Source of the DNA: Anaerotignum sp. MB30-C6
GTDB lineage: Bacteria > Bacillota > Clostridia > Lachnospirales > Anaerotignaceae
Direction: 5' to 3'
Length of the DNA stretch: 64,000 nucleotides
Assembly (NCBI RefSeq): GCF_030908465.1
Contig: NZ_CP133078.1
Location: 1,550,001 to 1,614,000, forward strand
Shown here: positions 46,562 to 54,767 of the stretch, one piece after another
Layout: every line of letters starts with the position of its first letter
How positions within the stretch are numbered: the stretch's first letter is position 1
The notes under the pieces: generated by a model
What the model saw: only the letters and a program-made list of their open reading frames with translations
What the model was told of the DNA's origin: nothing
Database searches by the model: none
Program-made: the position numbers and the translations under genes

Positions 46562-48202
46562 ATGGAAAATAAAATGTTTTGTTATCAATGTCAGGAAACG
46601 GCAGGTTGCACAGGTTGTACAAAGATGGGTGTGTGTGGTAAAAATCCACAGGTTGCAGGAATGCAGGACTTACTTGTATATGTGACGAAAGGGATTTCTG
46701 CTATCACTACCAGACTGCGTGAAGAAGGAAAAGAAGTTTCCAAGGACGTCAATCATTTGGTTTCTTTAAATCTCTTTATTACAATAACCAATGCCAACTT
46801 CGATGAAGAAATGATTGTGGCAAGAATGAAGGATACACTGAAAAAGAAAGCAGAATTACTTACTTTATTGGATAATAAAAACGATTTGCCTGATGCAGCA
46901 ACTTGGTGTTCTTACGACGAAGGAGAGTATAACAGCAAAGCGGCGAGGGTAGGGGTACTTTCTACAGAGAACGAAGACATCAGAAGTCTTAGAGAATTAA
47001 TCACCTATGGCTTAAAAGGTCTTTCTGCCTATAGTAAACACGCAAACGCTTTATTGGAAGATGATGTAGAAGTAGATGCATTTATGCAGAAGGCTCTGGC
47101 AAGCACATTGGATGATAGTTTGGGTGTAAACGAACTGATTGCCTTAACTCTCGAAACAGGTAAGTACGGCGTACAGGGTATGGCTCTTTTAGATAAGGCC
47201 AATACAACTGCATACGGCAATCCCGAAATTACAAAAGTTAATATTGGTGTAGGCACAAAACCTGGTATCCTTGTTTCTGGCCATGACCTTAGAGATATGG
47301 AAATGCTTTTGAAGCAAACAGAAGGCACAGGGGTAGATATTTATACACACTCCGAAATGCTTCCTGCCCATTACTATCCTGCATTTAAGAAATACCCTCA
47401 TTTTGTAGGTAACTATGGGAATGCTTGGTGGAAACAGAAAGAAGAATTTGAAAGCTTTAACGGCCCAATCCTTATGACAACAAACTGTATTGTTCCTCCA
47501 AAGGATAGTTACAAAGATAAGTTATATACCACAGGTGCTGCAGGTTTCCCTGGATGTAAACACATCCCCGGTGAAATTGGCCAGGAAAAAGACTTCTCTG
47601 CAATCATTGAGCATGCAAAAAAATGTGCCGCTCCCGTTGAAATTGAAACAGGTGAAATCATCGGCGGTTTTGCACACAATCAAGTGCTTGCCCTTGCGGA
47701 TAAAGTTGTTGATGCGGTGAAAACTGGTGCAATTAAGAAATTCGTTGTAATGGCTGGTTGTGACGGTAGAGCAAAATCAAGAAACTATTATACAGATTTT
47801 GCACAGGCACTTCCAAGTGATGCCGTTATCTTAACAGCAGGTTGTGCAAAGTATAAGTACAATAAGTTAAACTTAGGCGACATCGGCGGAATCCCACGTG
47901 TTCTTGATGCAGGCCAGTGTAACGATTCCTACTCCTTGGCTGTCATTGCCTTGAAGTTGAAAGAAGTATTCGGTCTGGCTGATATTAACGAACTGCCCAT
48001 CGTATACAATATTGCTTGGTATGAACAAAAAGCGGTTATCGTTCTCTTAGCACTTCTGTACCTTGGTGTAAAGGATATTCACTTGGGGCCCACACTGCCC
48101 GCATTCCTTTCTCCTAACGTAGCAACGGTTTTGGTTGAAAACTTCGGTATTGCAGGAATTGGAACAGTGGAAGACGACATAAAATTATTCTTTGGTGCGT
48201 AA
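46562..48202 (+). CDS. hcp: Hybrid cluster protein (hydroxylamine reductase)
   Basis: This 546-aa class of Hcp has N-terminal Fe-S ligands ([15 protein letters not shown] and GVC), and the hybrid-cluster ligands are in later blocks ([53 protein letters not shown]). Hcp reduces NO (and hydroxylamine in vitro) and protects anaerobes from nitrosative stress. ATG 46562 has the better spacing to GGAGGAG; ATG 46559, three bases earlier, is also possible. It is controlled by the hcpR gene directly upstream. Confidence 0.95.
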   Translation: MENKMFCYQCQETAGCTGCTKMGVCGKNPQVAGMQDLLVYVTKGISAITTRLREEGKEVSKDVNHLVSLNLFITITNANFDEEMIVARMKDTLKKKAELLTLLDNKNDLPDAATWCSYDEGEYNSKAARVGVLSTENEDIRSLRELITYGLKGLSAYSKHANALLEDDVEVDAFMQKALASTLDDSLGVNELIALTLETGKYGVQGMALLDKANTTAYGNPEITKVNIGVGTKPGILVSGHDLRDMEMLLKQTEGTGVDIYTHSEMLPAHYYPAFKKYPHFVGNYGNAWWKQKEEFESFNGPILMTTNCIVPPKDSYKDKLYTTGAAGFPGCKHIPGEIGQEKDFSAIIEHAKKCAAPVEIETGEIIGGFAHNQVLALADKVVDAVKTGAIKKFVVMAGCDGRAKSRNYYTDFAQALPSDAVILTAGCAKYKYNKLNLGDIGGIPRVLDAGQCNDSYSLAVIALKLKEVFGLADINELPIVYNIAWYEQKAVIVLLALLYLGVKDIHLGPTLPAFLSPNVATVLVENFGIAGIGTVEDDIKLFFGA

Positions 48203-48213
48203 TTATTGAATAA

Positions 48214-48257
48214 AAAACCCCCCGAAAAGTCAAAATTGACCTTTTGAGGGGTTTCTT
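48214..48257. terminator. Terminator after hcp
   Basis: AAACCCC / GGGGTTT outer stem with an inner AAAAGTCAAAA..TTGACCTTTT pairing and flanking T/A runs. It is probably shared with the converging zinc operon. Confidence 0.85.
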
Positions 48258-48291
48258 TTCTACCAAATTAAGTGGGAAAATCTCTCGCTCT

Positions 48292-48819
48292 CTATTCTAA
48301 AATCACCAGTTCATCGGCCACCACATAAAAATATTCAAGTCCATCTTCTTCATAGGTTTCCAAAACACCTGTGATTTCTATTTCCGCATCTTCCGTTGGG
48401 TAATCCTCAGGGTAAGTATGTTCTCCCCTTAAAACAAACTCAAATCCTTGTTCACAGCAAGCCGTTGCATCGGGAATGACCACTGCAAAATAAACTGCAT
48501 CTGTTTCTAGGCTTGGGTATACTCTAAAAAAACCTTTCATCTTAATTGTTTTTCCAATGTAGTCATCAGGTACCATGATAATATTATAAACCTCGGAGTA
48601 AACCATGGTGCTACTAAGTTTTGTTAAGTCAACATCCACACTTTCTTCTGTTTCATTACTTATGGATTCCTCTCTTTGGCTTTGTGGAGCCTCTTTATCT
48701 TCACTTAGTTCCTCCACCTGTTCCTGACTAGATTGTTCATCTTCATCAGATTTAGAGCAACCAAATAGGGGAATCATGACAACAAAACAAAGGATAATCA
48801 GCCAAGTCTTTTTTCCCAT
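48292..48819 (-). CDS. Lipoprotein of the zinc-uptake operon
   Basis: The 175-aa protein starts with a lipoprotein signal (MIPLFGC lipobox, Cys 21), an acidic low-complexity linker (about 22-60), and a domain with GKTIKMKGFF, ATACCEQGFEFVL and YYVVADELVI-like ending, resembling the OB-fold region of DUF1980/YcgQ-type proteins with a CC motif. It overlaps the permease gene by one base and is last in the operon. Cell-surface zinc handling is likely by context; no enzyme motif is visible. Confidence 0.65.
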   Translation of the reverse strand: MGKKTWLIILCFVVMIPLFGCSKSDEDEQSSQEQVEELSEDKEAPQSQREESISNETEESVDVDLTKLSSTMVYSEVYNIIMVPDDYIGKTIKMKGFFRVYPSLETDAVYFAVVIPDATACCEQGFEFVLRGEHTYPEDYPTEDAEIEITGVLETYEEDGLEYFYVVADELVILE

Positions 48820-49670
48820 TACCCTACACCTCCCGAAACCTTATCCACTAGAAAACAAAATCCAAAAGCAAAAATATTTACTGCTACAATGGTGGATCCT
48901 ACTGGCGTTCCTGCAAGAATAGAGATCACAATTCCAAGAGCCGCACAAAAAACAGATAGTAGAGCAGAGCATATAGTAACTGCTTTGAAATTCTTAAATA
49001 CTCGCATTGCCGATAAGGCAGGGAAAATGACCAATGCAGAAATCAATAGGGAACCCACCAAATTCATGGCCAATACGATTATAACTGCTATAACAATAGC
49101 TATCAATAAGTTGTATGCCTTCCCATTAATACCTGTGGCGTTGGCGAAGTTTTCATCAAAGGTTACAGCAAATATCTTGTGATAAAAAAATACAAAAATA
49201 AGAATGACTACCAGGGATAGCACAACGGAGTACCATACTTGGGCCTTACTTAGGGTTAAAATAGAAGTTGAGCCAAACAAAGTGGTGCAAACATCTCCTG
49301 ATAAATTGCCCGAGGCTGAAAATATGTTCAACAGCAAATAACCAATGGCCAAAGCACCAACAGAAATCATCGCCACCGCTGCATCCCCATTGATTTTTGT
49401 ATTTTGACCAGTACGCAATAATAAAATTGCACAGAGGATGGTAATGGGGAGGACAAGGAACATTTGATTCGTTAGATTTAATACAGAAGCAATGGCAATT
49501 CCACCAAAAGCCACATGGGAAAGGCCATCACCGATGAAGGAAAATCGTTTTAAAACAAGAGTTACCCCTAATAACGAGGAGCATAACGCAATCAAAACAC
49601 CCACAATTAATGCATACCTTACAAAGGGATATTCAAAATATAGAGAAAGCTTTTCCACGATACCACTCAT
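48819..49670 (-). CDS. znuB: Zinc ABC transporter permease
   Basis: The 283-aa protein has eight or so membrane helices and the ABC-3 family blocks GDGLSHVAFGG and NLVGSLLISALVIFPALSA. It forms the channel with the ATPase encoded just upstream (4-bp overlap). Zinc is inferred from the His-rich binding protein and Fur-type box; manganese is the alternative. Confidence 0.88.
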   Translation of the reverse strand: MSGIVEKLSLYFEYPFVRYALIVGVLIALCSSLLGVTLVLKRFSFIGDGLSHVAFGGIAIASVLNLTNQMFLVLPITILCAILLLRTGQNTKINGDAAVAMISVGALAIGYLLLNIFSASGNLSGDVCTTLFGSTSILTLSKAQVWYSVVLSLVVILIFVFFYHKIFAVTFDENFANATGINGKAYNLLIAIVIAVIIVLAMNLVGSLLISALVIFPALSAMRVFKNFKAVTICSALLSVFCAALGIVISILAGTPVGSTIVAVNIFAFGFCFLVDKVSGGVG

Positions 49671-50377
49671 CCTTTTTCACCCCCTTTTTGAGATGAAAAA
49701 CCTTGATTGATTTTGCTGTCTATATACACCTGTCGTGTACCAAAAAATATAGGTTCTCCAATATGAAGAATATGTGACGCATACTGTAAGGCTGCGTTCA
49801 TATCATGGGAAATCATAATAATGGTAATACCATCTTGATTCAGCCGATTGATTAATTCATACATTTCCTTTGTCATCTTTGGGTCAAGACCAGACACTGG
49901 CTCATCCAATAAAAGCATTTTCCCTGTGGCACACAATGCCCTAGCTAATAAAACACGCTGCTGCTGACCACCGGATAGCTCCCTAAAGCATCCCTTTGCC
50001 AATGGGGATATACCCATTCTTTCGATGTTCTGCCGAGCCAACTGCTTTTCTTTTCTATTATAAAACGGACGCAAGCCGCAGCGATTGAGACAACCAGATA
50101 AAACAATTTCCCAAACAGAGGCTGGGAAGTCTTTTTGTACAATGGTTTGCTGTGGTAAATAGCCAATTTCTTGAGGCTTTAGCCCATCACCCGTCATAAT
50201 CTTTCCATCCAAAGGGGAGTGCAGATTTAGAATGGTTTTCATTAACGTGCTTTTACCAGAACCATTTGCACCCACAATAAAGAGATAGTCTCCACGATTC
50301 ACAGAAAAATCTAAACCTTTTAAAACAATTTTTCCGTCATAACCTAGGGTAAGGTTATGACAAGTCAACTGAGCCAT
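49667..50377 (-). CDS. znuC: Zinc ABC transporter ATPase
   Basis: The 236-aa ATPase has Walker A GANGSGKST, Q-loop YLPQQT, signature LSGGQQQRVLLARAL, Walker B MLLLDEPVSGLDP and H-loop ISHD. ATG 50377 follows AGGAGGG; a TTG six bases earlier is less likely. It energises zinc import by ZnuB. Confidence 0.9.
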   Translation of the reverse strand: MAQLTCHNLTLGYDGKIVLKGLDFSVNRGDYLFIVGANGSGKSTLMKTILNLHSPLDGKIMTGDGLKPQEIGYLPQQTIVQKDFPASVWEIVLSGCLNRCGLRPFYNRKEKQLARQNIERMGISPLAKGCFRELSGGQQQRVLLARALCATGKMLLLDEPVSGLDPKMTKEMYELINRLNQDGITIIMISHDMNAALQYASHILHIGEPIFFGTRQVYIDSKINQGFSSQKGGEKG

Positions 50378-50389
50378 TTGCAACCCTCC

Positions 50390-51421
50390 TTAGCTTAAAG
50401 CACTTTTTAGTACTTCTAAATTCTTTTCCATAATAGAGAAATATGTGACTCCGTTCTCTACATCTTTGGAAGTAATGGATTGCATGGAGTTTAGTGAAAG
50501 TATCTGTTGATTCTTTTCTTTGGTATTTTGAATAATGGTTTCTGCAATTGTGTGTTGGGCATCCTCAATGGTTAAAACCGTGTGAAGGCCTAATTCATCA
50601 ACCGTTTTGGAAAGAAAAGCAATGGTTTCAAAGCTGGCCTCTGTTTCTGCGGAACAACCAAAGAAAGCAGCATAGTAGGAAATTCCGTAATCATGTACGA
50701 GATAACCGAAAGGGAATCTATCGCCAAATAAAAGAGTCTTTTGTGTTGCTTCATCCACAGTTTTCTGATAGCTTTCGTCCAAGGCAGTAAGCTTTTCTAC
50801 ATAAGCGTTTGCATTTGAAGTATAATCAGCGGCATTTGCACTGTCGATCTCCCCAAGCTTTGCTCCGATATGATCACATACTACCTTTGCATTTTTTAAA
50901 GAAACCCACACGTGTTCGTCATAAATTGGGCCTTCCTCATGTTGATGTTCTGTCCCTTCTTCATGCTCTGCGCCTTCTTCGTGGTGATGATCATGCTCAT
51001 GGACTTCCATACCCTCAACAATTTCCTTTTCTTCAACAGAATCGCCAAGAATGTCCATTAAATTAACAACCACCATATCCTTATTTGTTGCTTCCTTTAA
51101 CGCATCTTCAACCCACCCATCAGATAAGCCACCAACATAGACGAACATATCGCAGCTTGAGATTTTAACAATATCATCAGTGGTAGGCTGATAGCTATGC
51201 AAATCTACACCATTATCTGCCAACATGGTTACTTCCGCATGCTCCATATGATCCCCAAGAATTTCTCTCACCCAGTCGTATTCAGGAAATATTGTGCATA
51301 CAATGCTCAAATTATTGTCTGTTGCAGATTCTAAGTTCGTTTGGACACTCTGATTAGAGCAGGCAGTAAGACATCCAATTGTCATTATGCATACTAACAA
51401 GCTAGAAATCATCTTTTTCAT
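50390..51421 (-). CDS. znuA: Zinc-binding lipoprotein of the ABC importer
   Basis: The 343-aa cluster A-I solute-binding lipoprotein has signal and lipobox (MTIGCLTAC), metal ligands in HSYQPT and HVW, a His/Glu-rich loop (HEHDHHHEEGAEHEEG.. about residues 145-175) and a C-terminal ligand region (LTIEDAQHT). The His-rich loop is typical of zinc rather than manganese proteins. ATG 51421 has a 7-nt spacer from GGAGG; ATG 51424 is the neighbouring alternative. The open frame continues upstream to 51454 without a site. Confidence 0.88.
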   Translation of the reverse strand: MKKMISSLLVCIMTIGCLTACSNQSVQTNLESATDNNLSIVCTIFPEYDWVREILGDHMEHAEVTMLADNGVDLHSYQPTTDDIVKISSCDMFVYVGGLSDGWVEDALKEATNKDMVVVNLMDILGDSVEEKEIVEGMEVHEHDHHHEEGAEHEEGTEHQHEEGPIYDEHVWVSLKNAKVVCDHIGAKLGEIDSANAADYTSNANAYVEKLTALDESYQKTVDEATQKTLLFGDRFPFGYLVHDYGISYYAAFFGCSAETEASFETIAFLSKTVDELGLHTVLTIEDAQHTIAETIIQNTKEKNQQILSLNSMQSITSKDVENGVTYFSIMEKNLEVLKSALS

Positions 51422-51465
51422 CATAAAACCTCCAAATTTAATATATTCCATCAAAAAATAGACAC

Positions 51466-51526
51466 AAAAAAAGAAGGGAAGCCCGCAAATGCGGCGTCTA
51501 CCTAAAAGTAGCAGAATCCCTTTTTT
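51466..51526 (-). terminator. Branched hairpin between the small membrane gene and znuA
   Basis: On the minus strand an outer stem AAGGGA / TCCCTT encloses two hairpins (CTAC-TTTTA-GGTAG and CCGC-ATTT-GCGG), followed by CTTTTTTT. It looks like a three-way-junction terminator and could act as an attenuator of znuACB. I cannot match it to a known riboswitch. Confidence 0.6.
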
Positions 51527-51535
51527 GAATATATT

Positions 51536-51832
51536 TCAATTTGTAAGTTTAACCTTCAGCGAAACTAAAGTCTGGATAATCATTCTTTGAACAATGGGCA
51601 CGATAAATCGTACCAGAAAAAAAGCAGTAATAACTAGAGTTGTCGTTGCCGTAACAACGGTGGAGATGGAGCGAATTGTTTGTATACAAAATTGAATTTC
51701 TTGACAAATAGAACAGCCTTTGTCTACACAATCATGATTTGATTTAGCCGCAACAAAGAAAAAGGAAAAGAATAATGTACAAATAAGTAACAATGCTAAA
51801 AAAGCCGCCACGAGTCTTTTATTTTTCACCAT
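51536..51832 (-). CDS. Small Cys-containing membrane protein beside zur
   Basis: The 98-aa protein has an N-terminal membrane helix (about 8-28), a Cys-rich loop (HDCVDKGCSICQEIQFC, 33-49) and a second hydrophobic segment (about 58-82). The Cys/His loop would lie outside the membrane. It starts 22 bp after zur with AAAGGAGAAAG and precedes the znuA leader, so it is part of the zinc regulon by position. I do not recognise a named family. Confidence 0.65.
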   Translation of the reverse strand: MVKNKRLVAAFLALLLICTLFFSFFFVAAKSNHDCVDKGCSICQEIQFCIQTIRSISTVVTATTTLVITAFFLVRFIVPIVQRMIIQTLVSLKVKLTN

Positions 51833-51854
51833 TTCTTTCTCCTTTCACGAAAAG

Positions 51855-52244
51855 TTACTTACAGTACTTGCAAGTACCGTAGAGTATTGTCTTTGAGTTA
51901 TCTACCACAAACCCTTGGCTTTTTTGAATCCTCTGAATCATACGCTTCATTTCATCAGGTTCCAAGTGAAATGTCTTATTACAATTTGTGCAAATCAAGT
52001 GAATACTGTTACGACAAAGGTCAGAGTTAATATACTGATAAAAACCTTCTCGACTTCCTTCTTTTATTAAGCGGCTAATTTCGCCATACAATTCCAAAGA
52101 GGCCAGATTCCGATAAATTGCACTTAAGCTAATGGTAGCATCAGATAATTTTTCAAAAATCTCCTTTGCCGAAAATGGAACATCAGGATTTGATTGTAAG
52201 AATTCAAATAATATTTTCCGTTGTGTTGTTTGATAGTTTGCCAT
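51855..52244 (-). CDS. zur: Fur-family regulator, probable Zur
   Basis: The 129-aa protein has the Fur winged helix (TQRKILFEFLQS, SAKEIFEKL, ISLSAIYRNLASLE) and C-terminal structural zinc ligands (CTNCNKTFHL and CKYC). Position at the head of a zinc importer operon points to Zur rather than Fur or PerR. ATG 52244 is preceded by a weak GGTGA; the open frame begins at GTG 52253. A 7-1-7 Fur-type box and promoter lie upstream, so it is probably autoregulated. Confidence 0.8.
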   Translation of the reverse strand: MANYQTTQRKILFEFLQSNPDVPFSAKEIFEKLSDATISLSAIYRNLASLELYGEISRLIKEGSREGFYQYINSDLCRNSIHLICTNCNKTFHLEPDEMKRMIQRIQKSQGFVVDNSKTILYGTCKYCK

Positions 52245-52280
52245 TAAAATCACCGTTTGTTTGGGAATTATTTGAAAATT

Positions 52281-52309
52281 ATATTATCACTTTAAATTTA
52301 GAAAGTCAA
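52281..52309 (-). promoter_or_regulatory. zur promoter
   Basis: On the minus strand TTGACT (52309-52304), 17-bp spacer, TAATAT (52286-52281). Confidence 0.75.
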
Positions 52310-52312
52310 TAA

Positions 52313-52333
52313 ATTTGCGAATCATTTGCAAAT
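52313..52333. promoter_or_regulatory. Zur box (Fur-type 7-1-7)
   Basis: The 21-bp interrupted palindrome ATTTGC-n-AAT-n-ATT-n-GCAAAT contains TGCAAAT-G-ATTCGCA, the 7-1-7 layout of Fur-family operators. It abuts the -35 of the zur promoter. The 52334-52633 stretch holds nothing that I recognise. Confidence 0.75.
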
Positions 52334-52633
52334 TATAACCGCAAGTATGCAAAAAAATATCCTTAATTCTTATATTTTGATAGGATGTTTCTTTGTTTTT
52401 TCTTCTAAAGAAGATTACTATCCTGTTGGGGAAAGGGTGGATGCCGTTTAAAAAGGCAGTCCCAATAAGTAGAGGCTGAAATCTGGTTTTCATTCGAGTG
52501 TACCAAATGAAAATTGTCCCTGTCTCATAAATTTAAAACGTAAGCCATTTGAATTCGTGGAAGGCGTAGCCCAATCCTTAAATACTTTTGTGTTCCTCAA
52601 GTGGGGGTAATAGAGAAGGGTAGTGAAAAATAT

Positions 52634-52666
52634 AAAAAGACGTAGGGAAATCCTCACGTCTTTTTA
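52634..52666. terminator. Bidirectional terminator
   Basis: AAAAAGACGT / ACGTCTTTTT with inner GGA/TCC pairing and T/A runs on both sides. Confidence 0.85.
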
Positions 52667-52714
52667 TTTTCTAGTTTGTTTTTCCTTTATCCACTTTTAA
52701 GTTGCAAGAAACAA

Positions 52715-52992
52715 TTACGAAAGTTCCTTAATGGCAATATCAAAAATTTTATACCAAACAGGAAGTTCATCATTCGGTGGTAAAGCAACCTCGTGCAGTA
52801 AAGTAGTATAGTAAATAAAGTTGCTCATTGCTGCTGCTAACCTCATCATAATCAGGTAGCCTTCACGTTATAGAGGCAAAGGGGAATTTCACCCGAAGCG
52901 TTGGCTTTTGTTTCCGCAATCACCTTATTTTCGTAGGGGGCTATTACGATTACCGTTGCGCCCTCCTGCAGGCCTTCCAATATTTGAGAGGT
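52715..52992 (-). pseudogene. Frameshifted remnant of unknown family
   Basis: The minus strand reads QILEGLQEGATVIVIAPYEN and KVIAETKANASGEIPLCLYN, then, after a frameshift, RLAAAMSNFIYYTTLLHEVA and WYKIFDIAIKELS to TAA at 52715-52717. The continuity of two good coding stretches shows a decayed gene, but I cannot name the family. Confidence 0.5.
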
Positions 52993-53036
52993 AAGTATTT
53001 ATTTTAAGTAGCCCAGTTTCTCCTTTTGCAAGAACC

Positions 53037-54767
53037 TTACTCTAAATAATAGTTGATAATTGACTCCTTAATGACAGAAAAACTACCATATAAGTTAAGT
53101 TTTCCATACCCCCACTTTGTATTGGGGTACAGCATATTTTCTTCACGGGTACAACCGCTAATCAAAAAAGTTCGTACCAAATCCCCATCCATTGAAGGTA
53201 TATTCCCTCGGATGATGCCCCATTCCAACAAAAGGGCTGCAGCTCCAGCGGTAATGGCGGCAGCTACACAGGTTCCTGTATCAGAACCATACCCAGTAGG
53301 GTAGATGCCTCTTACATTTACCCCCGGTGCCACCAAATCTGGAGCTATTCTTGGCAGTCTTGTTGGCCCCCAGGAAGAAGCCACATAAAGACTTTCCTCA
53401 TCACTGTTGTATGCACCGCAGGTTATGCACCTTAGGGCTGTTGCAGGGTAGACAATGGTATGTTCAGGAACAGGTCTTAATAACTCTACGGATTCATCCA
53501 CTTGCCCTGTAATTGGCAGCCAAACAAAATACTCTCCGCTTACAATGTCATCACCAAAAAGAGTTATTTCCCAAATGCCTTGGGTCGCACTTTCAAATCC
53601 AATGAAAATTGTATTATTCACACCCTTATAATATTCAATGGTTATGGTAGTATTTTCGAATATTAACTTTTGGGTATATTTTAATCCTACTCGAAAAGGG
53701 ATCCTAGCAATCACTTCTCCCGTTGGAGAGGTAATGCTGACAGATAGTTTATCAAAAGCTGGCCCATAAATTGAAAGGCTAAAGGAGGTATCTTGTTTCC
53801 CCACATTAACACTAAAGGTTTCCGTGCTGCCAGTCCTTGGAATCTTTCCTTGGGTATGGTGTCGTTTATTACTTTCATTGCCTGCTGCGGCAACAAAAAC
53901 AAAACCCGCTCTTTGGGATAAATATGAAATATAATCCTCGAATAAGGAGTTTCCATCGTGTCCGCCAAAGTTGGAACCCATTGTTATGCAGATAACTACC
54001 GGCAAATTTAACTCTTCAGCTTGATCCAGAATATGCTTGATTCCTAAAAGATAGTCTGTAGACTGGTAAAGGTTTGGGTCATATCTGGGTAACAAAAATT
54101 TATTAATATAATATTCACGAGCCCGGCGAAGTTTAACTGCCATGATATATGCCTTAGGTGCGGCGCCTATATATTCACCTTTCTCATTGCTTGCGGCAAC
54201 AGAAGCCATAAAGGTACCGTGACCCTCTCTGTCAACAGAAGGAATAATAGAGTGGGGGTCTTCTGTCTGTAAGGCCTCATTAATGTCACTTTGTGTATAA
54301 ACAGAGCCAAAGTAAAGGTTATCAGGCCTGTTGCCTTCAATGGTTTGATCCCAAAGATTGAGTATTTTCGTTGTACCATCTTCAAACTTAAATGCCTCTT
54401 TGGTGTAATCGATGCCAGTATCAACAAATCCAATTATGACGCCTCTTCCAGAAAGATTTAGATAGGGCTGATTTAAAATTTGGGTTATGCCGCTGTCTTC
54501 ATTGCTTTTGCTGTCAAGAGGTGACATTATTTTGGGGAAAAATTCATTAAAGTCATTTCCTAATTCTTCGAACAATGTTGGTATATTTTCTTGGTTGGTA
54601 TACACAACAATCAACTCGTTTGCAAATATTGTACCCAATTTCAAATATGGTTTATCTTTAACAAAGTGCTTGAAGCGTTCGGTATTAATGACATTAAAGT
54701 CTACGGTGGTCGGCAGCTTTATAAATTCCTCTAACGGCAAATCATTCTCATCTATATTTGAAGCCAA
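53037..54767 (-). CDS. Csp-like subtilase with catalytic Ser replaced by Cys
   Basis: The 576-aa S8 protease resembles clostridial Csp germination proteases: prodomain-like start, catalytic Asp in FVDTGID (D116), His in EGHGT (H183), oxyanion Asn in AAAGNES (N297), and a jelly-roll insert. At the nucleophile position the motif is GTC-VAAA (Cys 500) rather than GTS. The codon is TGT, so one base change would restore Ser. It may be a pseudoprotease or an impaired thiol-subtilase. The start is TTG 54767 with AGGAGG, overlapping the upstream paralogue by 16 bp. Confidence 0.85.
   Translation of the reverse strand: MASNIDENDLPLEEFIKLPTTVDFNVINTERFKHFVKDKPYLKLGTIFANELIVVYTNQENIPTLFEELGNDFNEFFPKIMSPLDSKSNEDSGITQILNQPYLNLSGRGVIIGFVDTGIDYTKEAFKFEDGTTKILNLWDQTIEGNRPDNLYFGSVYTQSDINEALQTEDPHSIIPSVDREGHGTFMASVAASNEKGEYIGAAPKAYIMAVKLRRAREYYINKFLLPRYDPNLYQSTDYLLGIKHILDQAEELNLPVVICITMGSNFGGHDGNSLFEDYISYLSQRAGFVFVAAAGNESNKRHHTQGKIPRTGSTETFSVNVGKQDTSFSLSIYGPAFDKLSVSITSPTGEVIARIPFRVGLKYTQKLIFENTTITIEYYKGVNNTIFIGFESATQGIWEITLFGDDIVSGEYFVWLPITGQVDESVELLRPVPEHTIVYPATALRCITCGAYNSDEESLYVASSWGPTRLPRIAPDLVAPGVNVRGIYPTGYGSDTGTCVAAAITAGAAALLLEWGIIRGNIPSMDGDLVRTFLISGCTREENMLYPNTKWGYGKLNLYGSFSVIKESIINYYLE

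Noticed and set aside
52287..52493. 68-codon minus-strand open frame upstream of zur
   Set aside because: It covers the Zur box and promoter and has no ribosome site or motif.
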